A stretch of 64,000 nt of DNA, from the NCBI RefSeq assembly GCF_049943335.1, contig NZ_JBNFVY010000003.1:124001-188000 (forward strand), written 5' to 3'. Source of the stretch: JBNFVY01 sp049943335. Its GTDB lineage: Bacteria > Pseudomonadota > Alphaproteobacteria > Rhodobacterales > Rhodobacteraceae. The notes under the pieces are model-generated. The model was not told the origin of the DNA, did no database searches, and was given only the letters and a program-made list of their open reading frames with translations. Every line of letters starts with the position of its first letter. Within the stretch, counting starts at the first letter, position 1. Made by a program: the position numbers and the translations under genes. This document shows positions 17,797-25,631 of the stretch, piece by piece.

Positions 17797-17914
17797 TGAT
17801 CTGGCCGGGCTGCCCTTGCCGATTTATGGCGTCGCGACGATGTTTGTCGCAACACTGCCCGTCCGAGGGGGGGGACCCCACTCGGCGCCCTTTTCGGGCA
17901 GCCCGGACCAGATC
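17797..17914 (-). ncRNA. Candidate structured RNA: closing stem plus two hairpins
   Basis: On the minus strand, GATCTGGTCCGGGCTGCCC (17914 downward) can pair with the complementary arm ending at 17797, giving about 19 base pairs with one bulge. Inside are two hairpins: CCGAG...CTCGG around a G-run/C-run pair (about 17863-17885), and GCGAC/GTCGC (about 17832-17851). Together they make a three-way junction. A terminator follows within six bases. It begins only 11 bases after the DUF6477 stop, so it could be a processed 3' UTR or a separate small RNA. I do not recognise it as tRNA, SRP RNA, 6S RNA or a known riboswitch. Confidence 0.4.
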
Positions 17915-17925
17915 GTAGCGCCTTT

Positions 17926-18219
17926 TCAGGCGCATTCCTTGCGCTCAGGCAACAGGCGGGCTTCGGCCATCAGCGCGATCAGAACATCCACGTGTCTGGA
18001 CACCGAATAGGACGCATCGCCCGACTTGCGCGTCAGTTCCAGCTGCGCCTCTTGCGCGATCAACGCATCCAGCGCGACGGCCGGCGACAGATTGGCCGGC
18101 GCCTTGATAATGCGGGCCAAATCCCGGGCGCGGTCATAGTGTTCGGCACCAAAACGCGCGGCCCGAATGAGCAGGCGGGGACGTTTGAGTTGAGCGAGAA
18201 TCGAGCGGAGATCTTTCAT
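17926..18219 (-). CDS. DUF6477 family protein
   Basis: A 97-aa basic, helical protein starting MKDLRSILAQLKRPRLLIRAAR. The pattern (KRPRLLIRAARFG near the start and a C-terminal RHVDVLIALMAEARLL) is that of DUF6477, a small family I know only from Rhodobacterales. Function is unknown. AAAGGAC precedes the ATG. It is divergent from the DUF6456 gene, an arrangement I recall as usual for this order, which suggests a shared control region or a linked role. Confidence 0.8.
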   Translation of the reverse strand: MKDLRSILAQLKRPRLLIRAARFGAEHYDRARDLARIIKAPANLSPAVALDALIAQEAQLELTRKSGDASYSVSRHVDVLIALMAEARLLPERKECA

Positions 18220-18303
18220 TCGTCTAGTCCTTTGTCCAGCAAGTGTGGACCAAGGATTGCCACAACCCAGACGGGTGTTGCGTTGCGAAAAGACGACCGT
18301 TCG

Positions 18304-18378
18304 TTTGGTTACTGTGATGTTTACAAAGAAACAACAATTATAGGGACACCGGTTGAAATTAACTCTCAGGTAACCAAA
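18304..18378. promoter_or_regulatory. Inverted TTTGGTTAC/GTAACCAAA pair with a CtrA-like box
   Basis: TTTGGTTAC (18304-18312) and its exact complement GTAACCAAA (18370-18378) flank the middle of the divergent DUF6477/DUF6456 control region. TTAA-CTCTCAG-GTAA (18359-18373) differs by one base from the CtrA consensus TTAA-N7-TTAA. The sites may be operators; this is pattern reading only. Confidence 0.3.
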
Positions 18379-18496
18379 ACAACTTTAGGTTGAGTCGCAG
18401 GCCACGGGATGATCGCATACTCTGCCAAACGCAATCATGGCCTTCGTATGCTGGACCATCGCCCAGAACGGGCGTCGATTAACGGGGGAAGACCGA

Positions 18497-19588
18497 ATGA
18501 CACTTGGAACCAACGCGTCCGCCACAGACGCGCTGCCGAACTGGGTGCCGCAAGACGCACGGCACTACATCATCCACACCCAACTGGGGCAGTCCATTCG
18601 GTCTGTTGCGCGTACGGCGGGCTGTCATGCCTCGACCGTGATGCGCCAGGTCCACAAGCTTGAATCGCGCCGCGACGATCCACTTATCGACGAGGCATTG
18701 GTCACCCTGGGACGCATCAACCGCTCGAAATCAGGTGTTGAGAGCAAGGATGCACACATGACCACCTTTGACGATGCGGCGCCTGCGGGGGCCACACCCG
18801 ACAGTGAAACCTTTGACAGGGAAGCGCGCCGCGTTCTGCGCCGCCTGGCCGAGCCGGGCGCCTGTCTTGCCGTGGCCAAAGACATGGAAAAGGCCGTTGT
18901 CGTTCGTGATATGCCCGATGGGCGGTCAAACCGGACGGCGGTGCTGGACCGCGCCATTGCGCAGGCGATCGCCCTAAAGGAATGGATTGCCGTTGAAAAG
19001 CAAGGGCGTATCGCGAAATACAAGATCACCAGCGCCGGGCGCACCGCGCTGCGCGACATGCTTGCAACCGACGACTTGCGCCCCGGCTTTTCCGAAGCGC
19101 CGGCGAATTTCGACGGACAGTCGGCCAGCTGGAACCGCGATCAGGAAGGGGGCGAGCAAAAAGGCCGGGCCCGCTATGCGGTTGTCGAAAGCCCGATCCA
19201 GGCCCTGTCGCGACGGCGTGACCGCGATGGCGCACCATTCCTGTCCCCCAAACTTGTGCGCGCCGCCGAACGTCTGCACGAAGATTTCGAACTGGCCCGC
19301 ATGGACAGCCCCAATGCGGCCTGGGAAAGCTATATTACCGCGGACAGTGAAACGCCCGTCGTGCCCGGCACGAACCCGGCGCGCCAGCGCGTGGCCAATG
19401 TCTTGGCCGATCTGGGCCCGGGGCTGGGCGATGTGGTGCTGCGGTGCTGCTGCATGCTCGAAGGTATGGAAACGGCCGAAAAACGGATGGGCTGGTCGGC
19501 GCGTTCGGGCAAGATCGTGCTGCGCATCGCATTGCAGCGGCTGGCCCAGCACTATGCGTCACGCTCTGATTACGACCTGATCGGCTGA
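18497..19588 (+). CDS. DUF6456 domain protein with N-terminal helix-turn-helix
   Basis: A 363-aa soluble protein. Residues about 20-60 (ARHYIIHTQLGQSIRSVARTAGCHASTVMRQV) look like a helix-turn-helix, so it probably binds DNA. The DUF6456 domain occupies the C-terminal half, ending GWSARSGKIVLRIALQRLAQHY. The middle (about 105-190) looks like a second winged-helix-type fold. The start is the ATG preceded by GGGGGAAG. It is divergent from DUF6477 and followed by a strong terminator. The regulator role is inferred, and I know of no described target. Confidence 0.82.
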   Translation: MTLGTNASATDALPNWVPQDARHYIIHTQLGQSIRSVARTAGCHASTVMRQVHKLESRRDDPLIDEALVTLGRINRSKSGVESKDAHMTTFDDAAPAGATPDSETFDREARRVLRRLAEPGACLAVAKDMEKAVVVRDMPDGRSNRTAVLDRAIAQAIALKEWIAVEKQGRIAKYKITSAGRTALRDMLATDDLRPGFSEAPANFDGQSASWNRDQEGGEQKGRARYAVVESPIQALSRRRDRDGAPFLSPKLVRAAERLHEDFELARMDSPNAAWESYITADSETPVVPGTNPARQRVANVLADLGPGLGDVVLRCCCMLEGMETAEKRMGWSARSGKIVLRIALQRLAQHYASRSDYDLIG

Positions 19589-19627
19589 GCTTGGGTCGGC
19601 CGCGCGGGCGCAGCGGCTGATCTGATG

Positions 19628-19662
19628 AAAAGGGCGCGGCTCCTCCCGGCTGCGCCCTTTTT
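19628..19662 (+). terminator. Terminator after the DUF6456 gene
   Basis: AAAAGGGCGC and GCGCCCTTTT pair around a loop that contains an inner GGC/GCT pairing, followed by a T run. It separates the DUF6456 message from lipA. Confidence 0.85.
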
Positions 19663-19779
19663 GCCGTCTTATGGGTCCAGGTTTGCATGCCCGATTGCAA
19701 AGCGGCTATGCACCCGAGGAAATTGGACTTTCCACGCGAATTTCCGTAAAAAGGACTCAGGCACCACAGGAGCACGCCC

Positions 19780-20736
19780 ATGTCGCCCCGCGACCTGAAA
19801 ATACCCGATCAGCGCCACCCCGAAAAAGCGCACCGGCCAGACAATGCCCAGCCCAAAAAGCCGGACTGGATCCGCGTCAAGGCGCCGTCGGGGCAGGGCT
19901 ATGCCGACACCCGCAACATCATGCGCGAACATAAGCTGAGCACCGTGTGCGAAGAGGCCGGTTGTCCGAACGTCGGTGAATGCTGGAGCCAGGGACACGC
20001 GACCATGATGATCATGGGCGACATCTGTACCCGCGGCTGCACCTTCTGCAACGTGGCCACCGGGCGGCCCGATACGCTGGATGTATTCGAACCGGGCCGC
20101 GTGGCCGACGCGGTGGCCAAACTGGGGCTGAAGCACGTTGTGATTACCTCGGTAGATCGCGATGACGTCGCGGACGGCGGGGCCGAGCATTTCGCCCAGA
20201 CCATCCGCGCTGTGCGCCACCGCGCCCCCGGCACCACGATCGAAATCCTGACCCCCGATTTTCTCAAGGCCGAACCGGGATCGCTGGAATTGGTCGTCGA
20301 AGCCAAGCCGGATGTGTTCAACCACAACCTTGAAACCGTACCCGGGCTTTACCCCAGCGTGCGGCCCGGCGCGCGTTATTTCCATTCGCTGCGCCTGCTG
20401 CAACGGGTCAAGGAACTGGATCCGACAATGTTCACCAAGTCGGGCATCATGGTCGGGCTGGGCGAGGACCGGCAAGGGGTCTCGCAAGTCATGGACGACA
20501 TGCGCGCCGCCGATATCGATTTCCTGACCATCGGGCAGTATCTGCAACCCACGCCCAAGCACCACCGCGTTGACCGCTTTGTGACGCCCGATGAATTCGC
20601 CAGCTACGAAAAGGCGGCCTATGGCAAGGGGTTCCTGATGGTTTCGGCCACGCCGCTGACCCGTTCGTCGTATCACGCGGGCGACGATTTCGCGCGTTTG
20701 CGCGCGGCGCGGATGACCAAACTGGCCAACGCCTGA
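19780..20736 (+). CDS. lipA: Lipoyl synthase (radical SAM)
   Basis: The 318-aa enzyme inserts two sulfurs into protein-bound octanoyl groups to make the lipoyl cofactor. Both iron-sulfur sites are visible: the auxiliary cluster cysteines at 57, 62 and 68 (CEEAGCPNVGEC) and the radical SAM CTRGCTFC at 83-90. The C-terminal LTRSSYHAGDDF holds the conserved Ser ligand region. AGGAG lies seven bases before the ATG. It is alone on its strand here, without lipB beside it. Confidence 0.98.
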   Translation: MSPRDLKIPDQRHPEKAHRPDNAQPKKPDWIRVKAPSGQGYADTRNIMREHKLSTVCEEAGCPNVGECWSQGHATMMIMGDICTRGCTFCNVATGRPDTLDVFEPGRVADAVAKLGLKHVVITSVDRDDVADGGAEHFAQTIRAVRHRAPGTTIEILTPDFLKAEPGSLELVVEAKPDVFNHNLETVPGLYPSVRPGARYFHSLRLLQRVKELDPTMFTKSGIMVGLGEDRQGVSQVMDDMRAADIDFLTIGQYLQPTPKHHRVDRFVTPDEFASYEKAAYGKGFLMVSATPLTRSSYHAGDDFARLRAARMTKLANA

Positions 20737-20760
20737 ACCCGGCTGCAGGCCCCGCGCGGA

Positions 20761-21645
20761 TTATTCGCGCGGGGGCACCCGTTTCAGATAGGCCGCCACC
20801 GCCGCCCTGTCCTCAGGCGTCAATCGGGCATAGTTTTCGACAATCTCGGCCATATGCCCGCCGACCACGTCATAATCAGGCGTAAATCCCGACGACAGGT
20901 ATTCTGCGATTTCGTCTTGCGACCACGCCAGACCGGCGGGTGTGATATTGGGAATCTTGCCTTGGCCGGCCGGGTTCGGCCCGCCGGCCAGCCACTCACC
21001 GGTCGCCGGCCCCCCAAGCAGATTGCGCGGCGTGTGGCATTCCCCGCAATGCCCCATGGCTTCGGCCAGATAACGCCCGTGGGTTTCCTGATCATTCAGA
21101 TCGCCCGGGGCCACGACCCAATCGTCGCGCATGAACAACAGTTTCCAACCACCCAGCGCCAGCCGGATGTTGAAAGGAAAGCCCAAGTCATGCGCGCGGG
21201 ACGGGGTGGCATCGGCGGGCAGCGTCTGCATATAGGCATGCAGTGACACGATGTCCGACGGATCAGCCTTGGTGTAGCTGGGGTAGGGGAAGGCGGGATA
21301 ATAGTGCTGCCCATCCGGCGATGTGCCGTGGATCATCGCGTTCGCCAAATCCTCGGCCGTCCAGTCGCCAATGCCATGGTCTGGATCTGACGAAATGTTC
21401 GGCGCATAGAATGTCCCGAATGGCGAGGCGAGTGCCAAACCACCGGCCAATAGGTACGGATCATCGCTGTCGGGTGCCGCGTGGCATCCCGCACAGCCGC
21501 CTGCGTGAAACACCCATTTGCCGCGTTCCAGGTCGGGCGTAATCGCGCTGATGTCGCCCGGCGTAACGGTCTTGGGCGCGGTCAGCCACAGCCCCGCGCC
21601 CACAGCAATGACAAGGAAAACGATGACAAGGCGAACAATGCGCAT
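20761..21645 (-). CDS. Membrane-anchored diheme cytochrome c
   Basis: A 294-aa c-type cytochrome. A single N-terminal membrane segment (about 4-22) acts as signal or anchor. Two heme-attachment motifs, CAGCH at 51-55 and CGECH at 200-204, lie in two similar domains, each with a downstream axial Met region. The layout resembles the cytochrome subunits that accept electrons from periplasmic alcohol, aldehyde or gluconate dehydrogenases, but no dehydrogenase gene is nearby. The start MRIVRLVIVF is preceded by AGGAGGT. The upstream region carries a perfect 20-bp tandem repeat. Confidence 0.88.
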   Translation of the reverse strand: MRIVRLVIVFLVIAVGAGLWLTAPKTVTPGDISAITPDLERGKWVFHAGGCAGCHAAPDSDDPYLLAGGLALASPFGTFYAPNISSDPDHGIGDWTAEDLANAMIHGTSPDGQHYYPAFPYPSYTKADPSDIVSLHAYMQTLPADATPSRAHDLGFPFNIRLALGGWKLLFMRDDWVVAPGDLNDQETHGRYLAEAMGHCGECHTPRNLLGGPATGEWLAGGPNPAGQGKIPNITPAGLAWSQDEIAEYLSSGFTPDYDVVGGHMAEIVENYARLTPEDRAAVAAYLKRVPPRE

Positions 21646-21688
21646 GGGACCTCCTTTTTGCAGGTATCCCTGCGTGCGGGACACCTTT

Positions 21689-21728
21689 GTTCATGATAGA
21701 GCATGGATGTTCATGATAGAGCATGGAT
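21689..21728. repeat. Perfect 20-bp direct tandem repeat, two copies
   Basis: TGTTCATGATAGAGCATGGA occurs twice with no gap, 44-83 bases upstream of the cytochrome c start codon. The position suits either a duplicated regulator site or a slippage product. Confidence 0.95.
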
Positions 21729-21750
21729 CACATTTGGCGACCTTGATTGA

Positions 21751-21778
21751 GCGCCGCCCAATGGCCATTTGGCGGCGC
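21751..21778. repeat. 28-nt near-perfect palindrome (hairpin)
   Basis: GCGCCGCC (21751-21758) and GGCGGCGC (21771-21778) pair, and the inner AATGGCCATT is also self-complementary, leaving one C-T mismatch. It lies between the end of the hpt-linked small gene and the cytochrome promoter. It has no T run, so it could be a weak or Rho-assisted stop. Confidence 0.7.
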
Positions 21779-21828
21779 GCCGCGAATCTGGACCCCGGCG
21801 TATTGCCTGTCATCGGCGCCGTCCGCCC

Positions 21829-21996
21829 CTAGCGCGGCATCCGCTCCAGCGTCAATGCCTCTGGCCAGCCGACGAACCGTTCCAGCAAGACCAGCGCCAC
21901 ACAGACCGCCACCACGCCCAGCACCAGTTTGACCCGCCCCCAGCTTGGCGGGTTCTGGGCCAACCGTTTTGCGCGCAAAAACCAGCGGATATTCAT
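21829..21996 (-). CDS. 55-residue single-pass membrane protein, unknown function
   Basis: A short minus-strand gene: the ATG overlaps the hpt stop (GAATGA) and it ends in TAG. The product begins MNIRWFLRAKRLAQNPPSWG, has one membrane helix (LVLGVVAVCVALVLLERFVG, about 25-44) and a short tail LTLERMPR. The tight ATGA coupling, protein-like composition and basic cytoplasmic start make it a real gene in my view. I recall similar small proteins after hpt in Rhodobacterales, but I cannot name a function. Confidence 0.75.
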   Translation of the reverse strand: MNIRWFLRAKRLAQNPPSWGRVKLVLGVVAVCVALVLLERFVGWPEALTLERMPR

Positions 21997-22535
21997 TCCT
22001 CGGTGAACCTGACTTTCCCGATATAGGGCAGGTTCCGGTTGCGCTGCGCATAATCAATTCCATACCCCACGACAAATTCATCGGGAATTTCGAATCCTGT
22101 CCATGTCGCCTTGAACGGCACCTCGCGGCGCGATGGCTTGTCCAGCAGCGCAATGGTTTCGATTCGGGCCGGGCGGCGCGCATTCAGCAGGTTCATCACA
22201 TGGGTCAGCGTGTGGCCCGTGTCGACGATATCTTCGACCACCAGCACGTCACGGCCTTCGACTTCGCCGCGCAGATCCTTGAAAATACGCACTTCGCGGC
22301 TGCTTTCGGTAGAATTGCCATAGGATGAAACTTCGAGGAAATCGACCTCGACCGGCAGGTCCAGCTCGCGCACAAGATCGGCGATGAACACGAATGATCC
22401 GCGCAGCAACCCCACAACCACCAGCTTGTCGGTGTCGGAAAACCGCGCCCGGATGTCGCGCGCCAGTTCTTCGATCCGCGCCGCGATTTGCTTGGCCGAG
22501 ATCATCTTGTCTATCTGATACGCTTGATGCGGCAT
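21993..22535 (-). CDS. hpt: Hypoxanthine phosphoribosyltransferase
   Basis: The 180-aa purine-salvage enzyme makes IMP or GMP from hypoxanthine or guanine and PRPP. The PRPP loop is VLVVEDIVDTGHTL, and family motifs LLRGSFVFIADL and EVSSYGNS are present. The start is the ATG after AAGGGGGTGAC; an in-frame TTG 15 bases upstream is unlikely. It is divergent from the COQ10-like gene and coupled to the 55-residue membrane protein gene. Full length. Confidence 0.95.
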   Translation of the reverse strand: MPHQAYQIDKMISAKQIAARIEELARDIRARFSDTDKLVVVGLLRGSFVFIADLVRELDLPVEVDFLEVSSYGNSTESSREVRIFKDLRGEVEGRDVLVVEDIVDTGHTLTHVMNLLNARRPARIETIALLDKPSRREVPFKATWTGFEIPDEFVVGYGIDYAQRNRNLPYIGKVRFTEE

Positions 22536-22606
22536 GTCACCCCCTTGCAATTCGTGCGTCAGTCTAGTTGTTCTGTCGGGAAAGTCACCACAGGTCAGAC
22601 CGCAAC

Positions 22607-23062
22607 ATGCCTACCCAGTCCGATAGCCGAGAGCTGCCGTATACCGCCCAGCAAATGTACGACCTTGTGGCCGATGTTGCGGCCTATCCGCAGTTTCTGC
22701 CATGGAATTCAGCCGCGCGTATCCGCAGCCGCACCGACCACGGGGATCACGAAGTGATGGAGGCGGATCTGGTGATTTCCTTCAAGGTCTTTCGCGAACG
22801 GTTCGGCAGCCGCGTGATCTTGTGGCCCGCGCGCCGTCATATCGACACCGAATATCTGGACGGGCCGTTCAAATACCTCAAATCCACATGGGATTTCACC
22901 GATCTGCCGCAGGGCGGATGCCGGGTGGATTTCTTTGTGGATTTCGAATTCAAGAACGCGATTTTGCAGCGCGTGATCGGCGTCGTTTTCAACGAGGCGA
23001 TGGCGCGGATCGTCAAAGCGTTCGAAAAGCGCGCCGACCAGCTTTATGGCGCTGGCGCCTGA
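22607..23062 (+). CDS. COQ10/RatA-like SRPBCC protein
   Basis: A 151-aa START/SRPBCC-fold protein. It begins MPTQSDSRELPYTAQQMYDLVADVAAYPQFLPW, the usual opening of the coenzyme Q-binding COQ10 family, and ends with the long helix AMARIVKAFEKRADQLYG. It probably binds ubiquinone or a related lipid and helps respiration. Database labels as RatA toxin are common for this family but poorly supported in alphaproteobacteria. Divergent from hpt. Confidence 0.9.
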   Translation: MPTQSDSRELPYTAQQMYDLVADVAAYPQFLPWNSAARIRSRTDHGDHEVMEADLVISFKVFRERFGSRVILWPARRHIDTEYLDGPFKYLKSTWDFTDLPQGGCRVDFFVDFEFKNAILQRVIGVVFNEAMARIVKAFEKRADQLYGAGA

Positions 23063-23285
23063 CAGGGGCCGCCCGCGACGATTGGCATGGCCAACGGGGG
23101 GCGAAAAACTGTGGGGCCGGCCAAAGTTGCCCCCGTACTGACTGTGCGCGATCCGGGCCATGCCCGCCAGGCTGCTGATGTTTGATCAGCGCGATCTGCG
23201 TGCCCGTCTATCGCACCGGCAATTTTGCGTTGCGCCCCGGGTCATGGCGCCGGTGGCCTGAAACACCCGCGCGCAAGACGGGGTG

Positions 23286-23308
23286 GAAAGGCCCGCGCGC
23301 GGCGGGCC
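23286..23308 (-). terminator. Probable terminator after amt
   Basis: Read on the minus strand, GGCCCGC and GCGGGCC enclose a five-base loop and are followed by TTTCC. It is GC-rich with a short T run, so it is a moderate terminator just past the amt stop. Confidence 0.5.
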
Positions 23309-23315
23309 GATCCGG

Positions 23316-24494
23316 TCATGAATTGTGGTCGTAGGCGCTTTCGCCGTGGCAGGCCAGATCGAGACCGGTATGCTCAATCTCTTGATCGACGCGCAGACCC
23401 GTGATTGCCTTGACGACAAGCGCGATGACCACGGTGGTCACGGCGGTCCACAACCCCACGATCACCAGCGATCCTGTTTGTGCGATCCAGCTGCCGTGAC
23501 CGAAGGCGGCAATCATCAGCGTGCCGAAAATGCCGCCCACACCGTGCACGGCCATGACGTCCAGCGTGTCGTCGATCCGGACTTTGTTGCGGATCAGGTT
23601 CACCGCTTCCTGACACAAGATCCCCGCGACAGCGCCAATGATCAGCGCCTGGATCGGGGTGACGAACCCGCTGGCCGGGGTGATCGATGCAAGGCCCGCA
23701 ATGGTCCCGGTCACGATGCCGACAACGCTGGCCTTGCCGTATTTGATCTTTTCCCACGCCGCCCAGGTCAGCGATGCGGTGGCCGCCGACAGGTGCGTGA
23801 CGGTCAATGCCATGGCCGCGCCGCCGTCCGCCGCCAGTTGCGAGCCGCCGTTGAACCCGAACCAGCCGACCCAGAGCATCGACGCGCCGATCACCACATA
23901 GCCGGGGTTGTGCGGCGGTTTGTTGTCGACCTTGCGGCGCCCCAGCATGAACGCCAGGATCAGCGCTGCCAGACCGGCCGTTTCGTGCACCACGATCCCG
24001 CCAGCGAAATCGCGCGCGCCGGTTTCGCCGAAGATGCCGCCATCCGACAGCATCCCGCCGCCCCAGATCCAGTGCGTGACCGGGGCATAGCAGATCAGCA
24101 TCCACAGGGTGGAAAAGGTCAGAACGAAGCTGAACTTGATGCGCTCGACATAGGCGCCGACGATCAGCGCCGGGGTGATGATGGCAAAGGTCATCTGGAA
24201 GGCGAAGAACAGGATTTCGGGGATGGTGCCCGAAAGCGTGTCCGCGTCGATGCCTGCAAGAAATGCCTTGCCCAGCCCGCCCCACAGCGCGCCGCCGTCG
24301 CCAAAGGCGATTGAATATCCCACCGCGAACCACGCGACGCTCATCGCGCAGGCAATCGCGTAACAATGCATGAACACGCTGAGCACGTTGCGCGCCCGCA
24401 CCAGCCCGCCGTAAAACAGTGCCAGCCCCGGCAGTGTCATGAACAATACCAAGGCCGTGGCCACGATGATCCAGGCTGTATCCGCTGCTACCAT
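23316..24494 (-). CDS. amt: Ammonium transporter (Amt)
   Basis: The 392-aa inner-membrane ammonium channel has about eleven helices. The paired histidines of the pore are visible in GGIVVHETAGL and VMAVHGVGGIFG, and the family signature in LPGLALFYGGLVRARN. It starts directly in the first helix (MVAADTAWII), without a clear signal peptide, after GGAGGGGACC. The usual PII gene glnK is not adjacent, which is a little unusual. Nitrogen control through the ntr block 3 kb away is a reasonable expectation, not something the sequence proves. Confidence 0.95.
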   Translation of the reverse strand: MVAADTAWIIVATALVLFMTLPGLALFYGGLVRARNVLSVFMHCYAIACAMSVAWFAVGYSIAFGDGGALWGGLGKAFLAGIDADTLSGTIPEILFFAFQMTFAIITPALIVGAYVERIKFSFVLTFSTLWMLICYAPVTHWIWGGGMLSDGGIFGETGARDFAGGIVVHETAGLAALILAFMLGRRKVDNKPPHNPGYVVIGASMLWVGWFGFNGGSQLAADGGAAMALTVTHLSAATASLTWAAWEKIKYGKASVVGIVTGTIAGLASITPASGFVTPIQALIIGAVAGILCQEAVNLIRNKVRIDDTLDVMAVHGVGGIFGTLMIAAFGHGSWIAQTGSLVIVGLWTAVTTVVIALVVKAITGLRVDQEIEHTGLDLACHGESAYDHNS

Positions 24495-24663
24495 TGGTCC
24501 CCTCCGATCCAATTTGTTGGTTGCGGGGGCTTAAGGCGGCTTCAGGCTGCTTTGAAAAGAGGCGGACACCCCATGGCCACGTCTATTTCAGTGGCGGTTT
24601 GCGAAATGCACGGCAATTGGGCCGCAAAAGGCGGCGCTGCCCAAAATCTGCGCAAGAAATAAA

Positions 24664-25137
24664 TTACTGGGTCATCGCCATCATCAAGAGATCCAGCGCC
24701 CGGTCAACGGCGCCCTGGCGGACATTCTGCCGCCCAATAGCGCCGAATTCGACCGTTTCAGCATGCGAAAAATCCGGGCTGGCAACGGCAAAGCAGACCC
24801 GCCCTTCGGGTTTGTGGCCAGATCCGCCCGGGCCGGCGATGCCGGTGATCGCGATGGTCAGGCGCGCGCCCGTCTGTTCGTATACGCCCGCGGCCATCTG
24901 GCGCGCCACGGCCTGGCTGACCGCCCCGTGTTCGGTCAAGGTGGTCGGCCGCACCTTGAGCAGGCCGATCTTGACCTCGTTCGAATAGCTCACGACGGCG
25001 CCCGAAAACACGTCCGACGCGCCGGGGACGTCGGTCAACGCGGCCGACAACATGCCGCCAGTGCAGCTTTCGGCGGTGGCGATGGTCCAGCCCTTGGCGC
25101 GCGCTTCGTCCAGAACTTCTTCGGGCGATACAGTCAT
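24664..25137 (-). CDS. CinA-family nicotinamide-nucleotide amidohydrolase (PncC type)
   Basis: The 157-aa protein corresponds to the C-terminal CinA domain alone, which deamidates nicotinamide mononucleotide in NAD recycling. The hallmark ATAESCTGGMLSAALTDVPG is at about 20-40, with IAITGIAGPGGSG in the middle. The N-terminal MoCF-like domain of full CinA is absent, as is normal for PncC. It overlaps pgpA by four bases; ispDF-pgpA-cinA is a single minus-strand message. Confidence 0.92.
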   Translation of the reverse strand: MTVSPEEVLDEARAKGWTIATAESCTGGMLSAALTDVPGASDVFSGAVVSYSNEVKIGLLKVRPTTLTEHGAVSQAVARQMAAGVYEQTGARLTIAITGIAGPGGSGHKPEGRVCFAVASPDFSHAETVEFGAIGRQNVRQGAVDRALDLLMMAMTQ

Positions 25138-25631
25138 GTCAATACTCCGTGAAAGAGGAACGCCAGAGCCGCCGTGCACAGCGCGGCAAAGATACCCGCA
25201 TGTACATCGTCCAGCATGACCCCGACCGCGTCATTGCGCCGGTCGGCCCGGCCCACAAGGCCCGGTTTCCATATGTCGAACAGACGGAACAGGACAAACC
25301 CGGCAACCCATCCGGGCCAAAGCCGCAGCACGTCGATCCCCATAAAGCCGGCCCCCAGAGACACCGGCCAAAGCGCGATCCACTGGCCCACCACTTCATC
25401 GATCACCACCTCGGACGGGTCGTGATTGCCGGTGGCGCGCGTGACTTCGCCCGTGGCCCAGATCCCAACGAAGAACACCGCAAGCGTTGCGATCACGACA
25501 AGGGTAAAGCCACCCGCCGTGTGCAGCGCCCATAGCAACGGCAGCGCCGCGGCCGAGCCCCAGGTGCCCGGCGCGGGGCGCATGTTGCCCACGCCAAAGA
25601 CCGTCGCCAGCATCTGTGCAAGCGCGGTCAT
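25134..25631 (-). CDS. pgpA: Phosphatidylglycerophosphatase A
   Basis: The 165-aa inner-membrane enzyme dephosphorylates phosphatidylglycerophosphate to phosphatidylglycerol. It has the PgpA start FGVGNMRPAPGTWGS, VVIDEVVGQWIAL with the catalytic acidic residues, and DRRNDAVGVMLDDVHAG near the end, with about four membrane segments. It overlaps ispDF upstream and cinA downstream by four bases each, giving coupled translation. Confidence 0.93.
   Translation of the reverse strand: MTALAQMLATVFGVGNMRPAPGTWGSAAALPLLWALHTAGGFTLVVIATLAVFFVGIWATGEVTRATGNHDPSEVVIDEVVGQWIALWPVSLGAGFMGIDVLRLWPGWVAGFVLFRLFDIWKPGLVGRADRRNDAVGVMLDDVHAGIFAALCTAALAFLFHGVLT

Larger units (their letters stand above)
17483..17925. 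other. Intergenic region between guaA and the DUF6477 gene
   Basis: This 443-base stretch has no credible coding frame. It holds, in minus-strand order, a long inverted repeat with two inner hairpins (17797-17914), an intrinsic terminator (17751-17791), and a further GC-rich hairpin at 17720-17747 (GGCGGGC, CGTC, GCCCGCC) that may belong to the guaA leader. Confidence 0.6.

Noticed and set aside
17797..17914. Structured element considered as 6S, SRP or tRNA-like RNA
   Set aside because: It lacks the central bubble of 6S, the conserved GGAAGCAGCC-type loop of SRP RNA, and tRNA arms or a T-loop sequence.
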